A program made the translations under genes and the position numbers. From Paenibacillus alba (GTDB lineage: Bacteria > Bacillota > Bacilli > Paenibacillales > NBRC-103111), in NCBI RefSeq assembly GCF_013204855.1, contig NZ_JABMKZ010000008.1, positions 205,562 through 269,561 on the forward strand: a DNA stretch of 64,000 bases, written 5' to 3'. Below are positions 1 to 8,371 of the stretch, piece after piece; position 1 is the stretch's first letter, and every line of letters begins with the position of its first letter. Below the pieces are notes generated by a model. That model was not told the DNA's origin, ran no database searches, and saw only the letters and a program-made list of their open reading frames with translations.

Positions 1-53
1 TCGTCCGCTACATTCCTAACAGCGGACAGGGTCGATATAACCAATTAAGGAAT

Positions 54-117
54 AAACCGATTTTGATCGGTTTGCCGGAGTAGATCAAACCGTCAGGAAT
101 TTTCCTGGCGGCTTTTC
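54..117 (+). terminator. Tandem hairpins ending an upstream transcript
   Basis: Two hairpins lie back to back. The first pairs AAACCGAT (54-61) with ATCGGTTT (66-73) around a 4-base loop. The second pairs CCGTCAGGAA (90-99) with TTCCTGGCGG (102-111), allowing one mismatch, and is followed by CTTTTCT, as in a rho-independent terminator. A third possible stem, GTCCGCT/AGCGGAC, lies at 3-9 and 21-27. They probably end transcription of a gene left of the window; that gene is not visible. Confidence 0.6.
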
Positions 118-177
118 TATATGTAAATTTTCCGTTTCATCAAGTCCAAAGGAAACGGCTTATTTGATCGGCCAACA

Positions 178-238
178 AAATTTATCAATTGAAAGCACAA
201 AAATTATCATGTGAAAGCGTGTGCAATCTCTCTAAAAT
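178..238 (+). promoter_or_regulatory. Regulated promoter region of the permease/GH42 operon
   Basis: The unit TTATCA-nn-TGAAAGC occurs twice, with TATC at 183 and 205, so 22 bp apart, about two helical turns. The second copy continues as GTGAAAGCGTGTGCA (211-225), resembling a CcpA catabolite-response element. A possible -10 is TAAAAT at 233-238, with no good -35. The same TATCA/TGAAAGC arrangement occurs before the binding-protein gene at 8262-8322, so both probably answer to the AraC-type regulator encoded at 6616-8256. The binding role is inferred. The remaining leader (239-313) holds no other recognised signal. Confidence 0.5.
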
Positions 239-313
239 TAGCCTTACAGAAGGATGATTTAAGGGGAATACCTTGTCATTACAACATCAGAGATCTAGGA
301 ATGAGGGTAGCAC

Positions 314-1198
314 ATGAATAACATGATGCAAAAGAGAGTGCTTGTTGTTTCTTTTTTGGCGTTGCCGGTTGGATTATTGCTGTTATTTCTGATTTACCCT
401 ACCGTGAAGCTGTTTGAATACAGTTTGACTGACTGGAATGGGATCAGCAGGGAATTGAATTTTGTGGGATTTGACAATTATTTGAAAGCGCTCAAAATGT
501 CGCAGGTGTGGCAATCGCTTTCAAACAACTGGCTTTATTTTATCATCCATGCCTTGCTGATTCCGTTTGAGATTTTATTAGCGGTTATGCTAAATGCCAA
601 AATGAGAGCTAGTGAATTTTTTCGCTCTATCATTCTATTGCCCTACATCATCAATGGTGTAGCTGTCGCATACATTTTCAGCTATTTGTACAACCCAGTA
701 AACGGTCCAATCAACGAGATGTTAACAGCTATTGGCCTGGAAGGATGGATTCATAACTGGTTAAGTGATGTGAAAATTGTAAACTATTCGCTTGTTGCTA
801 TCTCGCTATGGCGGTTTGCAGGGTTTCATATCATCTTATTTCTAGCGGGCGTTCAGTCCATTCCGAACGATCTGTACGAAGCTGCAACGATTGACGGAGC
901 CAATAAAATGCAGCAGATTCGTTTTATCGTTCTGCCAGGCATTCGCCGCGTCATTGAAATTATCTTGTTCCTGAATATTCGGGGAGCGCTCCAAGTATTC
1001 GATATTCCTTTCTTAGTTACACAAGGCGGTCCGGGGACTTCCAGCAGTACGTTCACGATTTTCACGATCAATACAGCATTTAAGTTCAATAGTTATGGTT
1101 TAGCATCGGCAATGGCCATTATCTTGATGATTATGATCATCGCATTCAGTTTCATTCAAAACTTATTGATCCGTGAGAAGGGAGAAAAATCATCATGA
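314..1198 (+). CDS. Sugar ABC transporter permease (MalF/UgpA type)
   Basis: This is an integral membrane subunit of a carbohydrate importer of the CUT1 class, 294 aa, a usual length for the family. Hydrophobic segments start near residue 10 and recur through the protein. The cytoplasmic EAA loop that contacts the ATPase is visible as YEAATIDGA near residue 190, followed by a V-L-P-G motif. The ATG at 314 is preceded by GAGGG. The stop overlaps the next permease start by four bases (ATGA), so the two are translationally coupled. Neither an ATPase nor a binding protein is adjacent; the likely binding protein is at 8372, and the ATPase is probably a shared MsmX-type protein encoded elsewhere, as is usual in Firmicutes. 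The exact sugar cannot be read from the sequence. Confidence 0.92.
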   Translation: MNNMMQKRVLVVSFLALPVGLLLLFLIYPTVKLFEYSLTDWNGISRELNFVGFDNYLKALKMSQVWQSLSNNWLYFIIHALLIPFEILLAVMLNAKMRASEFFRSIILLPYIINGVAVAYIFSYLYNPVNGPINEMLTAIGLEGWIHNWLSDVKIVNYSLVAISLWRFAGFHIILFLAGVQSIPNDLYEAATIDGANKMQQIRFIVLPGIRRVIEIILFLNIRGALQVFDIPFLVTQGGPGTSSSTFTIFTINTAFKFNSYGLASAMAIILMIMIIAFSFIQNLLIREKGEKSS

Positions 1199-2076
1199 GC
1201 ATGTCCCAAACAGAGATTGCCATCAAGCCAAATAAATTGGAAAAGGCTAGCATGTTTTCCCTCCTCGGTAAAACGCTTTATTATGTCGTTCTAGCGATCA
1301 TTACGTTAATTATTTTCGTACCGCTGCTTGTCGTTGTTTTCGCAGCTTTCAAAACATCGCCGGAGCTTGCGGCAACATCGCCGTTTTCGCTTCCGAAGAG
1401 CTTGTCGTTGCACAATTTCGCCGTCGCATTCGAGAAAGCGAATATGCTGGTAGGATTAATGAACTCGCTTAGCGTTACGTTATCAAGCGTTGTCATTAAT
1501 GCGATTCTCGGAGCAATGACGGCATTCGTGCTGAATCGATTTAATTTCCGTTTCAAGAAAACGATCTTTCTGTTATTTATTGTGGCATCTGTCGTTCCCG
1601 CTTATACAACAGAAGTAGCCCGTTTTCAAACCATTAAGTCACTAGGGCTGTACAACACAATTTTCGCGCCGCTCATTATTTATGCGGGCACGGATTTGAT
1701 GCAAATTTTCATTTACTTGCAGTTCATTGAGAAGATATCGAAGCAATTGGATGAAAGCGCGCTCTTGGACGGCGCCTCCTATTTCCGGATTTTCCGCTCG
1801 ATCCTTTTCCCGCTCTTGCTTCCAGCTACGGCTACACTGGCGATTATCAAAGCCGTTGATATTATGAATGACATGTACATTCCGTATCTATACATGCCAT
1901 CTAAGAAGCTAAGCACGTTATCAACCGCTCTGATGACGTTTGTCGGCGAACGGGCGACTTATTGGAATGAGCTGGCAGCTGCTATTATTTTGGTTATGCT
2001 TCCAACTATTGTGATTTACTTGGTTTTGCGTAAATTTATTTTTGCCGGACTCATGGATGGAGCGATGAAAGAGTAG
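1195..2076 (+). CDS. Sugar ABC transporter permease (MalG/UgpE type)
   Basis: This is the second membrane subunit of the CUT1 importer, 293 aa. A strong membrane segment lies at about residues 28-50, and the EAA-type loop appears as DESALLDGASYFRI near residue 185. It starts at an ATG that overlaps the stop of the preceding permease by four bases, with GGGAGAAA just upstream as ribosome binding site. The GH42 beta-galactosidase follows after about 34 bases, which suggests that the imported sugar is a beta-galactoside. Confidence 0.92.
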   Translation: MSMSQTEIAIKPNKLEKASMFSLLGKTLYYVVLAIITLIIFVPLLVVVFAAFKTSPELAATSPFSLPKSLSLHNFAVAFEKANMLVGLMNSLSVTLSSVVINAILGAMTAFVLNRFNFRFKKTIFLLFIVASVVPAYTTEVARFQTIKSLGLYNTIFAPLIIYAGTDLMQIFIYLQFIEKISKQLDESALLDGASYFRIFRSILFPLLLPATATLAIIKAVDIMNDMYIPYLYMPSKKLSTLSTALMTFVGERATYWNELAAAIILVMLPTIVIYLVLRKFIFAGLMDGAMKE

Positions 2077-2110
2077 ATCTGATCGATTATTCAATTTGGG
2101 GGTATATCCA

Positions 2111-4135
2111 ATGATTAATGACAAACTGCCATACATCTATTATGGCGGCGATTATAATCCTGACCAATGGCCTGAAGAAGTGTGGCAAGAAGATATGAGA
2201 ATGTTTAAACTAGCGGGCATTAATATCGTGACGCTGCCCGTGTTCAGCTGGGCGAAGCTGCAGCCCTCGGAGGATACCTACGATTTGGAGTGGCTGGATA
2301 AAATCGTTGACACCGTCTCTAAGGAAGGCATTTTCCTATGCTTGGCTACATCAACTGCGGCGCAGCCAGCTTGGATGTCGCGGCTGTATCCGGAAGTGCT
2401 TCCCGTTGATGTTGACGGAAGAAAGCGCACGCATGGCTCCCGCGTTAACTTCTGTCCAAACAGCAGCGTTTACCGAATGTTTTCTCAGCGCTTGGCAACC
2501 AAATTAGCAGAACGTTACGGGAATCACCCCTCATTGCTCATTTGGCACATCGGCAACGAATATGGACCGCATTGCTATTGCGACACCTGTGCGTCAGCAT
2601 TTCGAACTTGGCTGCAAAATAAATATGGTTCCTTAGAAGTCGTTAATCGTGTATGGAATATGAGTTTCTGGTCTCATACGGTCTATGAATGGGAAGAAAT
2701 CGTAGTGCCAACGAATTTGAACGGATATAATAAGTGCTTTCAAGGAATCGCACTGGATTATAAGAGATTTATGTCAGATTCTATCTTGGCTTGTTATCAA
2801 GGCGAGTACGACGTGATTAAAGCAATTACGCCGGATATTAAGATCACATCGAATATATGGGGACTATTTAACGGTTTGGATTTAAAGAAATGGGCCGATC
2901 ATATGGATGTTGTTTCCTGGGACAGTTATCCTCAAATGAATGAGCCGATGAGCAACGTCGCGATGAGGCATGATTACATGAGAGGGCTCAAGGATGGACA
3001 GCCATTCATGCTGATGGAGCAGACGCCAAGCCAACAAAACTGGCAGCCTTACAATAGTCTCAAAAGGCCGGGCGTTATGCGCCTTTGGAGTTATCAGGCG
3101 ATAGCCCATGGAGCAGATACGGTAATGTTTTTCCAATTGCGCCGTTCTGTCGGAGCCTGCGAGAAGTATCATGGCGCTTTGATTGCTCACGCGGGTCATG
3201 AGCATACAAGGGTATTTAAAGAGTGTACGCAATTGGGACAAGAACTGCTCGCATTGGGAGATACGCTGCTGGATTCTGTAACAGAGTCCAAAGTAGCGCT
3301 GCTGTTTGATATTGATACATGGAATGCGGTGGAAATGACCAGCGGTCCTAACGTTGATCTCGATTATCTCAAGCAAGCGCAGAAATATTACAAAGCGTTC
3401 TATGATTTAAACGTTAGCATAGATGTCATTAGTCCGCTTAGCGATTTTTCCAAGTATGAATTAATTATTGCTCCAGTGATGTATATGATGAAACCTGGCG
3501 TGAGCGAACGGCTGGAGTCATTTGTGAAGCTGGGCGGGACGTTTGTCACATCGTTCTTCAGTGGGATTGTGAATGAGAACGATCTTGTAACGCTTGGCGG
3601 CTATCCAGGTGAATTGCGTGATCTGCTGGGGATTTGGGTAGAGGAAATAGATGCGCTTCAGCCAGAAATGACGAACACCATTATCATGCATGGATCGTTC
3701 GGAAAGCTCCAGGGAGAATACGAATGCGGGCTATTATGTGACTTGCTGCACCTAGAGGGAGCTGAGGCGCTTGGCGGCTATGGACGTGATTTCTACGCTG
3801 GCATGCCAGCAATCACCCGGAATAAATTCGGGCAAGGCGAAGCGTACTATGTAGCAACAGACCCTGATGCGAAGTTTCTGGAGGAGTTCAGCCAAACCCT
3901 GTGTGAACGCCTGAATTTGCCCAGAGCTCATCAAGCACCATATGGTGTCGAAGTTAAGAGCAGACACAAAGAAGGCAAAACGTATACCTTTGTGTTGAAT
4001 CATAATGCTTTCGAAACAGTGATTCTATTAAATGAAGGAACTCATAAGGATTTATTGTCTCACCGAGTTTACGAGCATGCGTTGGTGCTGGAATCGCACG
4101 GGGTAGCGATTCTGGAAGTTGTGGAACCGGCATAA
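2111..4135 (+). CDS. GH42 beta-galactosidase, cytosolic
   Basis: This 674-aa enzyme hydrolyses terminal beta-D-galactose and has the normal length of family GH42. The N-terminus (YYGGDYNPDQWPEE) is typical. The acid/base Glu is E150 in IGNEYG and the nucleophile is E303 in LMEQTPSQ. The structural zinc cysteines of the family are present (FCPNSS and CYCDTC). No signal peptide is visible, so it should act in the cytosol on imported oligosaccharides. An upstream in-frame TTG at 2096 is possible, but GGGGG at 2098-2102 is properly spaced only for the ATG at 2111. Its place behind two permeases makes import followed by cytosolic cleavage the likely job; beta-1,3/1,4/1,6 linkage preference is unknown. 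Confidence 0.93.
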   Translation: MINDKLPYIYYGGDYNPDQWPEEVWQEDMRMFKLAGINIVTLPVFSWAKLQPSEDTYDLEWLDKIVDTVSKEGIFLCLATSTAAQPAWMSRLYPEVLPVDVDGRKRTHGSRVNFCPNSSVYRMFSQRLATKLAERYGNHPSLLIWHIGNEYGPHCYCDTCASAFRTWLQNKYGSLEVVNRVWNMSFWSHTVYEWEEIVVPTNLNGYNKCFQGIALDYKRFMSDSILACYQGEYDVIKAITPDIKITSNIWGLFNGLDLKKWADHMDVVSWDSYPQMNEPMSNVAMRHDYMRGLKDGQPFMLMEQTPSQQNWQPYNSLKRPGVMRLWSYQAIAHGADTVMFFQLRRSVGACEKYHGALIAHAGHEHTRVFKECTQLGQELLALGDTLLDSVTESKVALLFDIDTWNAVEMTSGPNVDLDYLKQAQKYYKAFYDLNVSIDVISPLSDFSKYELIIAPVMYMMKPGVSERLESFVKLGGTFVTSFFSGIVNENDLVTLGGYPGELRDLLGIWVEEIDALQPEMTNTIIMHGSFGKLQGEYECGLLCDLLHLEGAEALGGYGRDFYAGMPAITRNKFGQGEAYYVATDPDAKFLEEFSQTLCERLNLPRAHQAPYGVEVKSRHKEGKTYTFVLNHNAFETVILLNEGTHKDLLSHRVYEHALVLESHGVAILEVVEPA

Positions 4136-4170
4136 TCCTTGTTAGGCATGAACTAAACTTAGAATTTCCC

Positions 4171-4206
4171 AAGGGAAGGCAGCCATGTCTTCTCTTGATT
4201 TTCTTT
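4171..4206 (+). terminator. Weak terminator after the GH42 gene
   Basis: AAGGGAAG (4171-4178) can pair with CTTCTCTT (4189-4196), with one G-T pair, and is followed by GATTTTCTTT. The stem is short, so this may be a leaky stop between the transport operon and the kinase gene, which has its own promoter. Confidence 0.35.
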
Positions 4207-4241
4207 ACTATATTTAGGGATAAAATGGAAGTATTAGGGTG

Positions 4242-4270
4242 TTGACGAGGCGAGTAATTAAACTTATGAT
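4242..4270 (+). promoter_or_regulatory. SigmaA-type promoter of the sensor kinase gene
   Basis: TTGACG (4242-4247) and TATGAT (4265-4270) are separated by exactly 17 bases, a near-consensus vegetative promoter. Transcription would start near 4277, about 150 bases before the kinase start. This is the best-looking sigmaA promoter in the window and suggests that the two-component genes are expressed independently of the transporter. Confidence 0.65.
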
Positions 4271-4292
4271 GACGGTAGGTTGATGTCGCAAC

Positions 4293-4342
4293 GTGACGAA
4301 ATTAGGGTTTAATAGTTAATGAAAGCGTAACAACTTCGTCAC
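4293..4342 (+). promoter_or_regulatory. Inverted repeat enclosing a cre-like box in the kinase leader
   Basis: A perfect 8-bp inverted repeat, GTGACGAA (4293-4300) and TTCGTCAC (4335-4342), flanks a 34-bp centre that contains TGAAAGCG (4320-4327). It lies just downstream of the predicted start site, where a repressor roadblock or a leader stem-loop could act. Function is not shown by the sequence. Confidence 0.4.
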
Positions 4343-4426
4343 ACTAGGTGTCCCAGCTATCCCGTCAGATGTGGGAATATGTAATAACATGCATAGTTGT
4401 TACTTGATAACGGGGGGGATACAGCA

Positions 4427-6253
4427 GTGAGAATATTCAAAAAAAGATGGCCAATTACTTCGATCCTTTACGTGATGTTCTTTTTCGTTGTAGTGATGCC
4501 CATTGTTTTAGTTGCGTTGTTGTCATTACGAGCCTACACCAATATTTTACTGACCAACATTACCTCGCGTACGATGCAGACACTCGAACAAGTCTCTTAC
4601 TCCATTGATCAGGAAAAAAGCAGGTATATCAGGACGGTCGCCGCCATTGCCTCGGATAATAATGTCATTTCTCTTGCCACTTCCTTCCATCGCAGCACGG
4701 AACCCAAAGATTTGTTCAATTATTCCTTCCAACTAGAAAATCAACTGAAAAATTATTTGCACGATATGCCTGACGTTGTTTCTGCGATGTTCATCTATCG
4801 CGACGGGGGCGCCTACTTTTTTGAGGGTACTCATTTTCATAACATCGATACGCGGATCAACGAAAATTATTTGAAGGTGACGTCACTTTATCAAAAAACG
4901 CTTCAAAACCAAGGACGAGTCCAATTATTCGGTTCTGAAGAGAACGTATTGATTGAGTCGAATGATAAATATATTTTGTCCGCAGCTATAGCTCCTCCGT
5001 ATGAAAGGTCATTCAGCGATGTAGAGATGGTCTATTTTGTGATACAAGCAAAGATGTTCGAGAATCTGGCAGAATCCACGTCCAACCAAAACGGCAGCTT
5101 TATCATCCTTGATGGGAATGGAAATATCATGTTGGACACGAGCAAAGATAAAAATCAAAATATCGAAAAGCAGGCGATCGAGCAAGCCCAAGATAAGAAA
5201 ACCGGCAATTTTAAAACCATGGCTTACGGCGAGCAAATGTTTGTTACTTTCCTGACCATGGAGCGAGCGGATTGGAAAATTATCTACATTACTCCGTATG
5301 ATCAGATGACTTCTCAGGTCAGGCAAATATATAAATTTATTATGAATGTATCTGCGGCAGGTTTGGTCATATTTCTGATTGTATCGTTCTTCCTCGTTCG
5401 TAGTATCGTAGGTCCGATCAAATCATTAATCTATCAAATGAATAGAGTGAAAAGTGGATCCTTTCATGTCGATCTGGAGCTTTCAGGGCCACTCGAGATT
5501 TATTCGTTAGGAAAAACATTTCAAAGTATGACGGGGCGGATCCAGGAACTCATCATCGAAAGGCAAGAACAAGAAAGGCTCAAAAACCGAGCAGAAATAG
5601 ATGCGCTTCAATCTCAAATTAATCCTCATTTTTTGGTCAATACCTTAAATGCCATAAAAATCATGGCGATGTTGTCCAAAGCTACCAATCTGGTTGAAAT
5701 GACGGATTCTCTCATCAAATTGTTATCTTCTACGTTTCATCGGGGTGGTTCATACATTCAATTATTCGATGAGTTGCAGAGCTTGGAAAAATATATCCAT
5801 ATCATGAAAGTTCGCTATGGCGACCGATTCAAAGTCGAATACGACCTCGACGAAAGTGTGATGCACACTTATATTCTCAAGCTGCTTCTGCAGCCCATTT
5901 TGGAGAATGCGATTATTCACGGATTTTACGGCAAAGAAGCGATGGGAATCGTCAAAATTACATGTAAAACTCAGAGAGACCAACTCATCATTACAATCAC
6001 TGACAATGGGAAGGGGATGGAGCGGCGGACGATGGAAGCTTTGCTCCAGGAGAAAAAAGTGGAGTCGCTTAGCGGTATAGGCATTGCCAATGTCAATGAT
6101 CGAATTCGCTTAAATTACGGAGAACCGTATGGATTGGAAATCGAGAGTGAGTTGGGGGTTGGAACAGAAGTCATTGTTGTATTGCCGCTCTTGGTCAATA
6201 ATCCGGATCAACCTTCGACTACTTGTGTATTGATTGATGAAAAGTCTGCTTAG
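4427..6253 (+). CDS. Sensor histidine kinase, YesM type
   Basis: This 608-aa membrane kinase should sense an extracellular signal, probably a sugar released by the secreted enzymes, and phosphorylate the partner regulator at 6616. A membrane segment near residues 10-32 is followed by an extracytoplasmic sensor region of about 260 residues, a second membrane segment near 300-322, and a HAMP linker. The His_kinase domain has H401 in INPHFLVNTLN. The ATPase domain shows QPILENAIIHG, DNGKGM and GIGIANVNDR. The GTG at 4427 is chosen because GGGGGGG (4412-4418) is well spaced from it; an upstream TTG at 4397 has no such site. The regulator is separated from it only by one small gene. Confidence 0.93.
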   Translation: MRIFKKRWPITSILYVMFFFVVVMPIVLVALLSLRAYTNILLTNITSRTMQTLEQVSYSIDQEKSRYIRTVAAIASDNNVISLATSFHRSTEPKDLFNYSFQLENQLKNYLHDMPDVVSAMFIYRDGGAYFFEGTHFHNIDTRINENYLKVTSLYQKTLQNQGRVQLFGSEENVLIESNDKYILSAAIAPPYERSFSDVEMVYFVIQAKMFENLAESTSNQNGSFIILDGNGNIMLDTSKDKNQNIEKQAIEQAQDKKTGNFKTMAYGEQMFVTFLTMERADWKIIYITPYDQMTSQVRQIYKFIMNVSAAGLVIFLIVSFFLVRSIVGPIKSLIYQMNRVKSGSFHVDLELSGPLEIYSLGKTFQSMTGRIQELIIERQEQERLKNRAEIDALQSQINPHFLVNTLNAIKIMAMLSKATNLVEMTDSLIKLLSSTFHRGGSYIQLFDELQSLEKYIHIMKVRYGDRFKVEYDLDESVMHTYILKLLLQPILENAIIHGFYGKEAMGIVKITCKTQRDQLIITITDNGKGMERRTMEALLQEKKVESLSGIGIANVNDRIRLNYGEPYGLEIESELGVGTEVIVVLPLLVNNPDQPSTTCVLIDEKSA

Positions 6254-6323
6254 ACCGATGTTGCCAGCACGATAATTTTATCCAGATGAACAGAGAGATG
6301 GATAAAGGGGGTCGACGTATTCT

Positions 6324-6575
6324 ATGAAATTCTGCTTATATGATACCAAATATGATCGAATTATTCTCATTGAAAAAAACTTTCTTTCCGCGTTGATGTT
6401 GAAGGATAAGTTCGGACTGTCTGTTGATATTGCCGTTCTTCCCATTCTATCAGAGAAAGAATACCTGTCTTTTCCGAGTTCGTTTCGTGGAGAAGTTAGC
6501 GGTCGTTCTTACTTGCTGTACGAAGTTCCAGGTGTTATCGAGCTAAAATATGATCAGGTTATTGTTCAGGATTAA
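6324..6575 (+). CDS. Small protein of unknown function between kinase and regulator
   Basis: An 83-aa reading frame begins at ATG 6324, with GGGGG about 12 bases upstream, a rather long spacing. I recognise no family. The sequence mixes charged and hydrophobic residues, has no signal peptide or membrane segment, and ends QVIVQD. It sits 70 bases after the kinase stop and about 40 bases before the regulator start, with no terminator between, so it would be co-transcribed with both. It could be an accessory modulator of the two-component system or an unimportant frame. Codon use looks ordinary and the frame runs along most of the gap, which favours a real gene. Confidence 0.55.
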   Translation: MKFCLYDTKYDRIILIEKNFLSALMLKDKFGLSVDIAVLPILSEKEYLSFPSSFRGEVSGRSYLLYEVPGVIELKYDQVIVQD

Positions 6576-6615
6576 ATGATCATATCGGCTTTTATTCAGA
6601 TTGGGGATGAAAAGA

Positions 6616-8256
6616 ATGTTTAGAGTGATGATCGTCGACGACGAGCCTCTAGTGAGACTTGCCATGAGTGCCATTATTCCGTGGAGTGATTTGGACTGCG
6701 AGGTAGTAGCAGAGGCTGCGGATGGTCATGAAGCTTGGGAACGGATATCAAGACAGCAGGACATTGATTTAATGATTGTCGATATGACCATGCCGATTAT
6801 GGATGCCCTTACGCTGCTTTCCAAGCTGCAGGAAGCGAATTTAGCTGTCTCTCCAGTGAGTATTGTACTCAGCGCCTATTCTGACTTTGATTTCGTACGG
6901 AAAGCGTTTTTGTTGGGGGCCGTGGATTACATTAAGAAAGCTAATCTTGATCCGGAACATATCATTCCGGTGATCGAGAAAGCCGTTAATCAGTTAAAAG
7001 AAAACACGATTTCTTCCGCTAGATTGAACAAAGACAATAGGGACGCTGATCTCAAGCAGCGAGAATCATGGCTTCGTGGATTGTTATGCGATAAAGATTA
7101 CATGTACAGCCATAATTTAACGCAGGATGACGCCTTTTCACAATGGATGCTGCAATTTGCGAACTTTCAGCATGTCCTTATATCCGTGATGCCGGATAAA
7201 CAAAATCCGCTGACGAATATGACGTTGGAAGGAAGTTCGGACAACGATGTTCATGTCATTAGGATTATTAAACAAGGCATGGAAATCGTCAAGCACCCCT
7301 ATGAATTACTGCAAATCCAAGAGGATGAACTTGCACTATTGCTATGTTTTGAGTCATCCACAAGCTTTTTGAATTTGCGGGGACACGTGATGGAACTTCT
7401 GGATTCATTGCGCAATACGGTCAAAAACTTTCTGAATGTGTCGCTATCTATCGGGGTAGCCGAGTCATGCACAGACTGGAGAAGCTGGCACCTTAGATAC
7501 AGTCAGGCTAGCAGTCTGGCCAGTCTGCGATTCTCAGAAGGCCCCGGACGCGTCTATTATCCTGAAACGGTAAGTCTACACGACAAACAGCTGCCTACGC
7601 CGTATGATTACACGGTGATGATGTATCTCATGGAGAAGGGAGATAGCAAGTGGCAGCAGCAATTGTACACGGGATTAAATCAATTGTGCGATATGTCCAA
7701 TGTAACGCTGGAAAACTCGCTACCGATTTATGAGGAATTGATTTGGAATATAGGGTCATTGCTGCATGCCAAAGGGATGAACTGGACGCATGTGATAGAA
7801 ACGCGGCGAAGACCTTATGAGATTGTTGAACAATTCACGTTCCGTGAAGACTTGCATCAGTGGATTGAGAAGCTTGTATTTCGCCTGGCAGATTTGCTGC
7901 ATCCTGATAAAATACGGGAAGAAAACCCGCAGCGATTGGTGGAGAGAGTCAAGCGTTACGTAGAGAAAAACTACTGCAATTCAATTACGCTTGGTCAAGT
8001 TAGCGAGTGGGCACAAGTGACGGAGAGCCATCTCAGTAAACAGTTCGTCAAAGAAACGGGTGAGCATTTTATTGAATACGTGACAAAGCTGCGGATCAAT
8101 GAAGCAACCAGGCTAATCGAAACGGATATGAAAATGTATGAAATTGCCGTGAAAGTGGGGTATGAGAACCCTGAACATTTTAGCCGCGTGTTCAAAAAAT
8201 ACCGGGGCATGAGTCCTCAGAAGTATCGGGATAGCTACGCAAGGAAAAAAGATTAA
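6616..8256 (+). CDS. Response regulator with AraC-type DNA-binding domain, YesN type
   Basis: This 546-aa cytosolic transcription factor pairs with the kinase at 4427. The receiver domain occupies about residues 1-120, with the acidic pair in DDEP, the phospho-acceptor D56 in IVDMTMP and the conserved lysine in YIKKAN. A long middle region of the YesN kind follows. The last 100 residues form two AraC helix-turn-helix motifs (SITLGQVSEWAQV and YEIAVKVGYENPEHFSRVF). I chose ATG 6616 because GGGG at 6603-6606 is 9 bases upstream; ATG 6607 directly abuts that site and TTG 6601 lacks one. Its predicted targets are the repeats at 178-238 and 8262-8322. A decayed copy of its 3' end lies at 16991-17060. 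Confidence 0.93.
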   Translation: MFRVMIVDDEPLVRLAMSAIIPWSDLDCEVVAEAADGHEAWERISRQQDIDLMIVDMTMPIMDALTLLSKLQEANLAVSPVSIVLSAYSDFDFVRKAFLLGAVDYIKKANLDPEHIIPVIEKAVNQLKENTISSARLNKDNRDADLKQRESWLRGLLCDKDYMYSHNLTQDDAFSQWMLQFANFQHVLISVMPDKQNPLTNMTLEGSSDNDVHVIRIIKQGMEIVKHPYELLQIQEDELALLLCFESSTSFLNLRGHVMELLDSLRNTVKNFLNVSLSIGVAESCTDWRSWHLRYSQASSLASLRFSEGPGRVYYPETVSLHDKQLPTPYDYTVMMYLMEKGDSKWQQQLYTGLNQLCDMSNVTLENSLPIYEELIWNIGSLLHAKGMNWTHVIETRRRPYEIVEQFTFREDLHQWIEKLVFRLADLLHPDKIREENPQRLVERVKRYVEKNYCNSITLGQVSEWAQVTESHLSKQFVKETGEHFIEYVTKLRINEATRLIETDMKMYEIAVKVGYENPEHFSRVFKKYRGMSPQKYRDSYARKKD

Positions 8257-8261
8257 CCCCA

Positions 8262-8322
8262 AAATATATCAAGTGAATCACCAAATATATCAATGAAAGC
8301 GTATTCTGTATTTTTGTAAGAT
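8262..8322 (+). promoter_or_regulatory. Activator-type promoter of the binding-protein gene
   Basis: The 11-mer AAATATATCAA occurs at 8262-8272 and again at 8283-8293, exactly 21 bp apart. The second copy abuts TGAAAG (8294-8299), which stands 17 bases before TAAGAT (8317-8322), a plausible -10. The poor -35 match with adjoining direct repeats two helical turns apart is the usual picture for an AraC-family activator. ATGAAAGCGTATTCT (8293-8307) also fits the CcpA cre pattern WTGNAANCGNWNNCW. Binding proteins are inferred, not seen. Confidence 0.55.
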
Positions 8323-8371
8323 AAGGGTGTAAATAACAAGTTACGTATTCCTGAGGGGGTTAAGAAAGACT

